From positions 1-58,990 of the forward strand of contig JAPKYS010000052.1 of the NCBI GenBank assembly GCA_026394195.1: a DNA stretch of 58,990 bases, in the 5' to 3' direction. Made by a program: the position numbers and the translations under genes. Of the stretch, positions 50,797-57,884 are shown piece by piece. Position 1 is the first letter of the stretch, and each line of letters opens with the position of its first letter. The notes beneath the pieces were generated by a model. It was not told where the DNA came from and ran no database searches. It saw only the letters and a program-made list of their open reading frames with translations. The DNA comes from a bacterium (lineage in GTDB: Bacteria; Electryoneota; B3-LCP).

Positions 50797-50824
50797 TTGA
50801 CAAATTCAAAAAAATCACTATCTT
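50797..50824 (+). promoter_or_regulatory. Promoter candidate for the methyltransferase / beta-helix unit
   Basis: TTGACA (50797-50802), 16-base spacer, TATCTT (50819-50824); 23 bases before the GTG of the methyltransferase. Confidence 0.5.
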
Positions 50825-50846
50825 AATTGGACATGAAGAAACGGAC

Positions 50847-51785
50847 GTGACCATACCAACTGACTTTCCGTGTTATGTGTGCGGAGAGAGGAGCTACAGA
50901 TCTCTTTCCTTTGGATACCATTTTCGTGAACGTGATTTGCGAGCCATCCGCTGCTTAAATTGTGGGTTGATCTTCATCCACCCTCAGCCAGCCCAGGATG
51001 AGATCGCCTCGATGTATGGCGAGGAATATTTTACCTCGGCAAACCCAAACATCAGACCGCATGGGCGCGGAGATTACTTCCAGAGTGTTGCTGATACCAA
51101 GGAAAATGTCGTATATCGAAAACGATTAGCGCAAATTTCCAGATATTCGACAGGGAAAAGATTGTTGGAAATTGGTTGCGGGCCCGGTCATTTTTTAAAA
51201 ATGGCGAAGGAGACCGGCTGGGAAGTAGCAGGAATTGAAATCTCGGATTTCGCCGCTCAATATGCCCGAGAAGAGTTCGGATTGAATGTCTTAACGGGTA
51301 CGATTGACACAGTTAACCTGAACGACCAGCTTTTCGACGTTATTTTCATGGGGGATTTGTTGGAACACGTGACAGATCCGAAGAGATTCCTTGCGAAGGT
51401 TGGAAAGTATCTGTCGGAGAAGGGGATTCTTTATATCGAAATTCCGGCAATGACAAATGGTTTGTACTCAAGGGTTGGATCAATCTTCATGCGCTGCCTG
51501 CACAAGATAAAATTTATCAATCTACCACCTTATCACCTGTTCGAGTTCACTCCGGGAAGTATCAGAAATCTGATGATTAACTCCAATTACAAAGTACTGC
51601 AGATCCAACAAGGTATCGTATCCCCACGAGATATCGGTCTGCACGATTCATTTTCAGCAAATTCAATGAAAATAGCTTTGCAAACTGCTAATTTCGTGAT
51701 TACAGAACTGACCGGTCGATTGGGGGATCGGTTAATCGTCGTTGCAAATGGCGCTGAATTCAGAAGATCGAATCGACAAAGTTAA
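50847..51785 (+). CDS. Class I SAM-dependent methyltransferase with N-terminal zinc ribbon
   Basis: The 312-residue protein has two CxxC pairs at the N-terminus (PCYVCGERSY, RCLNCGLIFIHPQP), like methyltransferases that act on sugars or polyketides. The Rossmann core follows: motif I LLEIGCGPGHFLKMAKETGW, EVAGIEISDFAA and DVIFMGDLLEHV. The C-terminal part contains FELPPYHLFEFT-like aromatic residues. It starts at GTG 50847. The downstream secreted gene starts 22 bases after its stop, so they may share a transcript. Confidence 0.85.
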   Translation: MTIPTDFPCYVCGERSYRSLSFGYHFRERDLRAIRCLNCGLIFIHPQPAQDEIASMYGEEYFTSANPNIRPHGRGDYFQSVADTKENVVYRKRLAQISRYSTGKRLLEIGCGPGHFLKMAKETGWEVAGIEISDFAAQYAREEFGLNVLTGTIDTVNLNDQLFDVIFMGDLLEHVTDPKRFLAKVGKYLSEKGILYIEIPAMTNGLYSRVGSIFMRCLHKIKFINLPPYHLFEFTPGSIRNLMINSNYKVLQIQQGIVSPRDIGLHDSFSANSMKIALQTANFVITELTGRLGDRLIVVANGAEFRRSNRQS

Positions 51786-51807
51786 ATTTAACTACGTGGA
51801 GGCTTTC

Positions 51808-53526
51808 ATGCGAACTGGAAACTATCTGAAGCTTGCGATTATCCTCCTCACCGCTATAATTTCTGCGAGCTCGATTCAGGCTGACACATATGTCAGCGGA
51901 AATCAATTTGGTACTTGGACGTATGAGGGATCACCCTATATCGTAATTGGCGATATCACTGTTCCCCCCAACCGTTCGTTGAATATACAGCCGGGAGTTC
52001 ACGTCCTTTTCCGTGGAACGCATCGGATTCTGGTCGACAGTTCCTTCATCTTCGCCATCGGTACGGTTGATGATTCGATTTACTTCCAACCTGAACCCGG
52101 CGTTGATCGTTGGGGGAGTATCCACATTTTCAACACACCCTTCTCCAAAAATTGTAACTTCAAGTATTGTTTGTTTAAGAATGCAGACGGCGCGCCCGAG
52201 GATGATCGTTGGGGAGGCGCATTTTACACCGTGCATGGCAGGATTATTTACGATCATTGCCTCTTCTTCAACAACCGCGCCTATACCGGTTCGGCAATTT
52301 TCGGACACCTATCCACGGTAATTTTCCAGTACTGCGAAATGTATCAAAATCGCTGCGACTGGAAGGGAGGAGTGATCAATTTTAACACCTGTACGGTCGA
52401 CCTCATTTACTCTGCCCTCTGTCGAAACCATGCGCATGATGAAGCGGGAGGAATCTATGCCTGGATGGGAGACATCGACGTCGTAAACTGCACCATCGCT
52501 TTCAATACCTCATCAAACGGTGGAGGGATATTCAATTACCCAGGAGGATCTACGCTTGATATAAAAAATACGATCCTATACTACAACGACATCGGAAATA
52601 TCACCGGACCTGGCTGGTCTAATGTAACCTATACCGACATTGGAGGAGGCTGGACTGGAGCGGGTAATATAGATGAAAACCCGCTTTTCATCAATCCCGG
52701 AATCAACAATTATCACCTCCTACCCAATTCTCCCTGCATCGATGCAGGTGATCCCGAATCCCCCCCTGACCCGGACGGAACCCCAGCCGATATGGGAGCA
52801 TTCCCCTTCGATCAGTCCCAGCCGCAGGGCCATCTGACTTTGGACATTGAACCGATCAATCCGCCCATCGTGATTCCCTCGCAGGGTGGTTCATTCCAAT
52901 ATACCGCCACTGCCCGTTGTGATAATACCTGTTGGGTCATCTTTGGTGGCTGGACGGAATTGCGGCTGCCGTCGGGATACCTGATGGGACCGTTGGTAAC
53001 TAAAACGGGCCTCTACCTCGATGCTGGTGACTCGTTGGTTGTTGTTCTCGAGTTTTACCTTTCCGCTATAGCGATGCCCGGGACCTACACTCTCATCATG
53101 AAATTGGGTGATCCGCCCAACGTAGTCTTAGCCACCGACTCCTTCACCTTCGAAAAATCAGCTCAAGCCGGCAGTCCCTTGAAAGAGTATTCCGGCTACG
53201 TTCGCTTTACCGGCTGGGATCAGGCTGAACAGTATGATTTGCCGACGGTGTCTACCGCCCTGCCATCAGAACTGAGCCTGAGGAATTCGCCCAATCCCTT
53301 CAATCCCCAAACTGTCATCAGTTTCACTCTGCCGCAAGCCTCTTTGACTAAATTGGCAGTGTACGACGTTTCTGGCCGAGAATTCGCGACTCTGATCAAC
53401 GGTTTCCGGGATGCCGGCAAACATGACGTCACCTTCGATGGATCGAACCTGCCTTCGGGGATCTACCTTTACCGGTTGACCGCAGGCGTTCAGACCGTTG
53501 TTGGAAAGATGGCTCTGGTGAAATAG
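51808..53526 (+). CDS. Secreted right-handed beta-helix protein with type IX sorting domain
   Basis: From ATG 51808, behind CGTGGAGGC, the protein has 572 residues and a signal peptide (MRTGNYLKLAIILLTAIISA). A longer in-frame start at 51742 would overlap the methyltransferase and is rejected. A beta-helix region of repeats (CTVDLIYSALCRNHAHDEAGGIYAW, and CTIAFNTSSNGGGIFNYPG...TILYYNDIGNI) leads to the CIDAGDPESPPDPDGTPADMGAFPFDQ block and an Ig-like domain. The C-terminal sorting domain NPFNPQTVISFTLPQASLTK...KMALVK closes it. It has the same layout as the 45269 gene, so the two are old paralogues. Confidence 0.88.
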   Translation: MRTGNYLKLAIILLTAIISASSIQADTYVSGNQFGTWTYEGSPYIVIGDITVPPNRSLNIQPGVHVLFRGTHRILVDSSFIFAIGTVDDSIYFQPEPGVDRWGSIHIFNTPFSKNCNFKYCLFKNADGAPEDDRWGGAFYTVHGRIIYDHCLFFNNRAYTGSAIFGHLSTVIFQYCEMYQNRCDWKGGVINFNTCTVDLIYSALCRNHAHDEAGGIYAWMGDIDVVNCTIAFNTSSNGGGIFNYPGGSTLDIKNTILYYNDIGNITGPGWSNVTYTDIGGGWTGAGNIDENPLFINPGINNYHLLPNSPCIDAGDPESPPDPDGTPADMGAFPFDQSQPQGHLTLDIEPINPPIVIPSQGGSFQYTATARCDNTCWVIFGGWTELRLPSGYLMGPLVTKTGLYLDAGDSLVVVLEFYLSAIAMPGTYTLIMKLGDPPNVVLATDSFTFEKSAQAGSPLKEYSGYVRFTGWDQAEQYDLPTVSTALPSELSLRNSPNPFNPQTVISFTLPQASLTKLAVYDVSGREFATLINGFRDAGKHDVTFDGSNLPSGIYLYRLTAGVQTVVGKMALVK

Positions 53527-53548
53527 CACTCAGTAATTTGCAATTAGT

Positions 53549-53570
53549 CGGGGCGCAGGAATGCGCCCCG
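53549..53570. repeat. GC-rich palindrome after the second beta-helix gene
   Basis: CGGGGCGCA / TGCGCCCCG stem with a 4-base loop. No T-run, so a terminator role is uncertain. Confidence 0.6.
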
Positions 53571-53614
53571 GGATATTCAGACAGCCTCATAGGAAATCTT
53601 CTAGAGAATTTAAC

Positions 53615-53643
53615 TTGATATTTCAACGAAAATTTCTTATTTT
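53615..53643 (+). promoter_or_regulatory. Promoter candidate for the TIGR04255-type operon
   Basis: TTGATA (53615-53620), 17-base spacer, TATTTT (53638-53643); about 34 bases before the ATG. Confidence 0.5.
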
Positions 53644-53676
53644 GTCTTTAGCATGGGCTTAACGAAAGCTTAGTAA

Positions 53677-54393
53677 ATGCCAGACGAATTGCAATTAAAA
53701 GAAACCTATCCCAACGCACCTCTAATCGAAGCCGTTTTTGAGATTAGGTTTTCTGGTGAACCTCGCATAGAGTGTAACCGGGACCTATTTTTCGAAAAAG
53801 TGAGAGAAGAATTTCCCTGTGTCTTAGTTCCTCAAGCTAAGGATGGTCGTTTTATCGCATTGGACCCACACCGATTCGAGAAAGCGGACGGAAGTGCTGG
53901 GTTCATGATTGCCATGGATAAATTTGCCCTATACGTTAGACGCTATCCTGGATTTAAGACTTTCTCCGAGATGATTCTTAAATGGTTCAGCATATTTCAT
54001 GAAATATACCGAATCGATTCTTTAAAAAGGACAGGATTAAGATACATAAATCTGATCCCATTTTCCAGAGAGTCTGGTTTAATTCCACTTCATCATCTAT
54101 TAAACTTAGGCATCCAACTTCCGAACGAAATGGTTAACAGATTCGAAAATTTAAGCCTGACATTCACAACTAGAACTACTGGAGGTATTATCACCACCAA
54201 GGTGGAATCCATTCTGTCTCCTGATCAATCACAAGAGGCGCTTCTATTAGATTTCGATTACGCAAAAGTGGGAGAGTTAGAATTTCAAGATGTTGGAAAG
54301 TATCTGCGTGAAAGCCATAGCAAGACCAAAAAGTTTTTCGAGGATTTATTAGCTGATAAATACCTTGAATTTATCAAAGGTGAGACAATATGA
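53677..54393 (+). CDS. TIGR04255 family protein
   Basis: The 238 residues match the TIGR04255 pattern: an N-terminal YPNAPLIEAVFEIRF, a central FALYVRRYPGFKTFSEMILKWFSIF, LKRTGLRYINLIPF, and a C-terminal LLDFDYAKVGELEFQDV. Function is not known; such proteins are often reported in accessory or defence-type neighbourhoods. The stop overlaps the next gene's ATG by 4 bases. Base composition is AT-rich compared with the flanking OPT and beta-helix genes, so the three-gene unit was probably acquired. Confidence 0.75.
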   Translation: MPDELQLKETYPNAPLIEAVFEIRFSGEPRIECNRDLFFEKVREEFPCVLVPQAKDGRFIALDPHRFEKADGSAGFMIAMDKFALYVRRYPGFKTFSEMILKWFSIFHEIYRIDSLKRTGLRYINLIPFSRESGLIPLHHLLNLGIQLPNEMVNRFENLSLTFTTRTTGGIITTKVESILSPDQSQEALLLDFDYAKVGELEFQDVGKYLRESHSKTKKFFEDLLADKYLEFIKGETI

Positions 54394-54794
54394 CACAGCT
54401 CTGTTTGAACAATTTCGCAGAGAGGCAAAAGTACAGGCCAGAGAATTACCATTTTGATTTTCCCCAAAAACCCGGGGAGAAGAATGAAGACTTCTCTTAT
54501 GAGCTGCGCAAGCTCAAGAAAACGCCTCTCTTTCAAGTAGAAGGCGAAGACATAATATACAAGACAAAAAAACCAATTTTGGTAAAAGCCTCCCTTGAAG
54601 ATGATCTTTATATTGTGGAGAATGAATCCTTACTGATTTACGGGGTGGGTGATACCCTTGAAGAGGCGCTGAGGGATTTTAGCTATCACGTAATTTATTT
54701 TCACAAATACTATAATAATTTAAAAGTGTCACAACTCACTGGGGATGGTTTCAGACTTAAAAAGATCTATGAAACACTTTTTATTGAGGGCTAA
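54390..54794 (+). CDS. Hypothetical protein, middle gene of the TIGR04255 unit
   Basis: The 134 residues have an N-terminal basic region, then VKASLEDDLYIVENESLLIYGVGDTLEEALRDFSYHVIYFHKYY. This resembles a HicB-like or phage-regulator fold (short substrate-like strand followed by an EALRDF helix). It is not assigned to a family with confidence. It abuts the next gene: TAA at 54792-54794, then ATG at 54795. Confidence 0.6.
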   Translation: MTQLCLNNFAERQKYRPENYHFDFPQKPGEKNEDFSYELRKLKKTPLFQVEGEDIIYKTKKPILVKASLEDDLYIVENESLLIYGVGDTLEEALRDFSYHVIYFHKYYNNLKVSQLTGDGFRLKKIYETLFIEG

Positions 54795-55085
54795 ATGCAG
54801 CTTGATCAACAGGATATTGAATCCTCACTTTTATCCAAAGGTTTCATCGAAGATTCAACTCATCACAAATACTTTCACCATGAAATTGACGGGAAGCGAA
54901 CAGGGATCTCAACATATACATCTCATGGGAGTAAGAATAAAGCTTTGAATGATTACCTATTAGGCATGATGAAAAAACAATTACGCCTTGATAGCCTCTT
55001 TCAATTGAGGGATTTGGTGAAGTGTCCCATGTCAAGAGATGATTACATCCAGCATCTAAGGGGAAAAAATATAATCTCATCTTAG
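54795..55085 (+). CDS. Hypothetical small protein, third gene of the TIGR04255 unit
   Basis: The 96 residues look like a HicA-type or related small RNA-binding fold: SSLLSKGFIEDSTHHKYFHHEI, then GISTYTSHGSK, with the His-rich KGF...HHKYF opening and a TSHGSKNK loop. A DNLV/CPMSRDDYIQHLRGK end is reminiscent of conserved hypothetical proteins found beside restriction genes. With the preceding HicB-like gene it could form a toxin-antitoxin pair. The order is antitoxin-like first, toxin-like second. Confidence 0.55.
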   Translation: MQLDQQDIESSLLSKGFIEDSTHHKYFHHEIDGKRTGISTYTSHGSKNKALNDYLLGMMKKQLRLDSLFQLRDLVKCPMSRDDYIQHLRGKNIISS

Positions 55086-55222
55086 CTTGATCTGAATTCA
55101 ACATTCGGGAAAGTTTGTAGATTTCCACATCAATCTCCGAAACGCCCTCCCTAACCCGCTTCCCCCCAATTTCCCCTTGCCTTACCGTCTCGAATTTCCT
55201 ATATTGTAAAAATTTTGCAACT

Positions 55223-55259
55223 GGATTGTCAGATTCCGAACAAGTCGGAATGACAATCC
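55223..55259. repeat. Dispersed palindrome (copy before the OPT gene)
   Basis: GGATTGTCAGATTCCGA / TCGGAATGACAATCC around ACAAG, nearly perfect. Relatives are at 12583-12618 and 57595-57643. The region 55086-55291 holds no gene. Confidence 0.78.
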
Positions 55260-55291
55260 TCTGAGTACACCCTACCGAAAGCAGGCTGCGC

Positions 55292-57133
55292 TTGGCTGAA
55301 AAACCGAGGAAAATGACTCCCGAGGAGTTGGAACGGGAATGGTTTGAGAACGTCTACACCGGACGCGGCGATTCCATGGTGCAGCTCACCTGGCGAGCGG
55401 TCATCATGGGATCCCTGTTGGGTGGGTTTATGTCGCTCTCCAATCTCTACATCGGCTTGAAAACCGGCTGGGGGTTGGGCGTGGCGATCACTTCGTGCAT
55501 CCTCTCTTACGCCATCTGGAAGTCGCTGCGAGGGTTGGCGCCCCGGCTGTTCAAGACGGACTTCACTATCCTCGAGAACAACGCCATGCAGTCGACGGCG
55601 TCATCTGCGGGGTACTCGACGGGTGGGACCATCGTCTCTGCCATCTGCGCCTATATGCTGGTCAACGGGACGCATCTGCCTTACGGTCTTTTGACCGCCT
55701 GGGTGTTCTTCCTGGCGGTGCTGGGCGTCAGCATGGCTATTCCCATGAAAAGGCAGATGATCAATATCGAAAGACTCCCCTTCCCGTCGGGCATCGCCGC
55801 GGCGGAAACACTGAAGAGCCTGCACGGAGTCGGCGAGAAAAACCAGGGCAACAGCGGTAACGACAGCGCTCGAGCTCTGTTTATGTCCGGCGGCGTCGGC
55901 GTGTTGATCGCCACGGTGCGGGATTGGTTGGCTTGGATACCGTCTCAGTTCGCTATCTTTGGAGCGTCTCTGTCGAATTACACCATCGCCTTCGATGCCA
56001 GTTCGATCATGATCGCGGCCGGAGCCATCATGGGATTCCGTACCGCCTGGTCGATCCTGTTGGGAGGGATTTTATGCTGGGGCGTAGCGGCTCCCTACAT
56101 GCACTCCATCGGCGTCATCCAGGATTTGGGTTACCGCAGCATGGTCAGTTGGACGCTCTGGGGGGGCGCCGCCTGCATGGTATCTTCCGGGCTGCTCTCG
56201 TTTGCTCTGCAATGGAAGACGGCTCTGCGAGCCTTTTCTGGCATCACGGCGATCTTCTCGAAGCGGGAAGTATCCACAGATCCGATCCTCAAGAAAATGG
56301 ACGCCATCGAGGTCCCCGGGACCTGGTTTTTGGCGGGGATGGCGTTCGGCACCATCGGCATCGTTTATCTAATTAATAGATTCTTCGGCGTGCCGGTCTG
56401 GATGGGGACGCTGGCGGTGTTCATGTCGTTCTTCCTGGCTCTGGTGGCTTGCCGAGCCTGCGGCGAAACCGACACCACACCGGTCGGAGCCATGGGCAAG
56501 ATCACGCAGCTCATGTACGGCGCCATCGCGCCCCGCCAGATGACTACCAACCTGATGACTGCCTGCATCACCGCAGGCGTAGCGGATTCGGCTTCCGACC
56601 TGCTGACCGACCTGAAGTCGGGGTACGTCCTGGGAGCCAACCCGCGCTTGCAGTTCCTGGCGCAATTCGCCGGCATCTTCATGGGGACGGTAGTTGTGGT
56701 TCCGGCGTTCTACCTGATCGTGCCGACGGTGGACGTGTTGGGATCGGATAAATTTCCCGCTCCGGCGGCGCAGGTGTGGGCGTCAGTAGCCAAGCTATTA
56801 TCCAACGGATTCACGTCCCTGCACCCTACGGCGCGTTGGGCTTTAGTGATCGGCGCTTTAGTGGGTATCCTGATCCCGATCCTGGACCGCACTCTGCCCG
56901 AAAAGGCGCGCAAGTTCGTCCCTTCGGCGATGGGATTAGGCTTGGCGTGGACATTCCACTTCTGGTACGCTTTCTCCATGTTCATCGGCGGCTGTATCGC
57001 TCTGTTGTTGGAAAAGAAGCGACCCGCCACCGGCGAAAAATTCACCATCCCCGTAGCGTCCGGCTTGATCGCCGGCGAAAGTCTGATGGGTATCCTGATC
57101 ACGCTGATGGGGGCGATGGGGTGGATTGGGTAG
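55292..57133 (+). CDS. OPT-family oligopeptide transporter
   Basis: The 613 residues contain about 14-15 membrane segments. Family features are LTWRAVIMGSLLGGFMSLSNLYIGLKTGWG at the start, NNAMQSTASSAGYSTGGTIVSA, and the C-terminal PFPSGIAAAETLKSLH...TLMGAMGWIG. Members import peptides or metal-phytosiderophore-like ligands by proton symport. The reading begins at TTG 55292 (AAAGCAGG upstream); ATG 55313 is an alternative, with GAGGA only two bases before it. It is bracketed by two copies of a dispersed palindrome. It fits the proteolytic and amino-acid-fermenting character of the window. Confidence 0.9.
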   Translation: MAEKPRKMTPEELEREWFENVYTGRGDSMVQLTWRAVIMGSLLGGFMSLSNLYIGLKTGWGLGVAITSCILSYAIWKSLRGLAPRLFKTDFTILENNAMQSTASSAGYSTGGTIVSAICAYMLVNGTHLPYGLLTAWVFFLAVLGVSMAIPMKRQMINIERLPFPSGIAAAETLKSLHGVGEKNQGNSGNDSARALFMSGGVGVLIATVRDWLAWIPSQFAIFGASLSNYTIAFDASSIMIAAGAIMGFRTAWSILLGGILCWGVAAPYMHSIGVIQDLGYRSMVSWTLWGGAACMVSSGLLSFALQWKTALRAFSGITAIFSKREVSTDPILKKMDAIEVPGTWFLAGMAFGTIGIVYLINRFFGVPVWMGTLAVFMSFFLALVACRACGETDTTPVGAMGKITQLMYGAIAPRQMTTNLMTACITAGVADSASDLLTDLKSGYVLGANPRLQFLAQFAGIFMGTVVVVPAFYLIVPTVDVLGSDKFPAPAAQVWASVAKLLSNGFTSLHPTARWALVIGALVGILIPILDRTLPEKARKFVPSAMGLGLAWTFHFWYAFSMFIGGCIALLLEKKRPATGEKFTIPVASGLIAGESLMGILITLMGAMGWIG

Positions 57134-57150
57134 CTGGCGAATTGGAGATT

Positions 57151-57587
57151 GGAGAATGAAGAATGGAGAATGAAGAATTTAAAAAAGGAAAAAGAAGAAT
57201 GATCTTGCTGATAGGTTGTTGGATTTTGCGGCAGCGATTATCAAACTGATGGGAAAGTTGGATAACTCCTATGCTTCACAACATATCGCCAAGCAATTAA
57301 TTCGATCAGCTACCTCTATGGGAGCAAATTACGGTGAAACGTGCAACGCCGAAAGTCGATCGGATTTTATTCACAAGATGCAATTGGTACTGAAAGAGAG
57401 CCAGGAATCTTTGTATTGGCTCAAACTGTTAAACAAGGCGAATCTCGTTTTAAGTCCTCCTGATGAATTCGACCGAATACAAAAAGAGGGGGATGAGATT
57501 AATCGAATCGTGGCGAAATCAGTGATCACGGCGAAGCAAGCCAAATAATTCGTCATTCGTCAATCTTCATTCTCCATTCTCCAGTTT
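57151..57587 (+). mobile_element. Inverted-repeat-bounded four-helix-bundle cassette
   Basis: Left GGAGAATGAAGAATGGAGAA... (57151-57178) and right ...TTCATTCTCCATTCTCCAG (57563-57587) form an inverted repeat of about 20 well-matched bases. Only a four-helix-bundle gene lies between. The layout mirrors the GxxExxY cassette at 8547-9024. Confidence 0.65.
57216..57548 (+). CDS. Four-helix-bundle (S23/IVS-type) protein
   Basis: The 110 residues belong to the S23 four-helix-bundle family: LLDFAAAIIKLMGKLDNSYASQHIAKQLIRSATSMGANYGE, then SRSDFIHKMQLVLKESQESLYWLKLL. The frame is open from 57183 and the DLADRLLDFA segment just before the TTG start at 57216 is part of the usual family N-terminus. However, no ATG or GTG is in frame, so the true start is unclear or lost. 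Family members occupy 23S rRNA intervening sequences and free accessory sites. It is of unknown function. Confidence 0.82.
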   Translation: MLDFAAAIIKLMGKLDNSYASQHIAKQLIRSATSMGANYGETCNAESRSDFIHKMQLVLKESQESLYWLKLLNKANLVLSPPDEFDRIQKEGDEINRIVAKSVITAKQAK

Positions 57588-57594
57588 GAAAAGT

Positions 57595-57643
57595 CTTGTC
57601 ATTCCGACTTAGCCTGCCCCATTGGGGTTCGGAATCTGACAAG
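57595..57643. repeat. Dispersed palindrome (copy after the OPT gene)
   Basis: CTTGTCATTCCGA / TCGGAATCTGACAAG separated by about 21 bases. Same family as 55223-55259, and as the partial copy at 12583-12618. Confidence 0.75.
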
Positions 57644-57715
57644 GTGAGGGTAGGATAGACATTCCTGTCTGTCCGTTAGTGAGCAAGTGTACACAGCAGA
57701 GGTATACAAAAATAG

Positions 57716-57792
57716 CCGGGGGTTTTATACCCCCGGAAAGAATGATAGAACAACCATTCGATGCCCCTTTTCCAGGGGTGTGAAACCCCTGG
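57716..57792. repeat. Pair of perfect 8-bp hairpins in the spacer
   Basis: CCGGGGGT / ACCCCCGG (57716-57723 / 57729-57736) and CCAGGGGT / ACCCCTGG (57772-57779 / 57785-57792). Regular spacing and GC-rich stems suggest a REP-like or regulatory repeat; no T-run follows either. Confidence 0.7.
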
Positions 57793-57884
57793 TTACTTAC
57801 ATTGATCCCTTGCAGGGATGGAAGAAAAAGGATGCGAAGCTGCAGTGAGGGATTGGGGGCTCGGGCAAACTAAAGGATCGATAA

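Larger units (their letters stand above)
57549..57884. other. Repeat-rich spacer before the pentapeptide gene
   Basis: No gene was seen. It holds the right end of the four-helix-bundle cassette, a dispersed palindrome (57595-57643), and two strong hairpins: CCGGGGGT/ACCCCCGG (57716-57736) and CCAGGGGT/ACCCCTGG (57772-57792). The second can alternatively pair with CCCC at 57764-57767. Confidence 0.7.

Noticed and set aside
51742..51807. Upstream ATG of the second beta-helix gene
   Set aside because: It overlaps the methyltransferase and would bury the signal peptide; a ribosome site precedes 51808.
41620..53526. Secreted beta-helix and peptidase genes as a polysaccharide-utilisation locus
   Set aside because: No SusC/SusD pair or glycoside hydrolase is present; shared export tails alone do not make a PUL.
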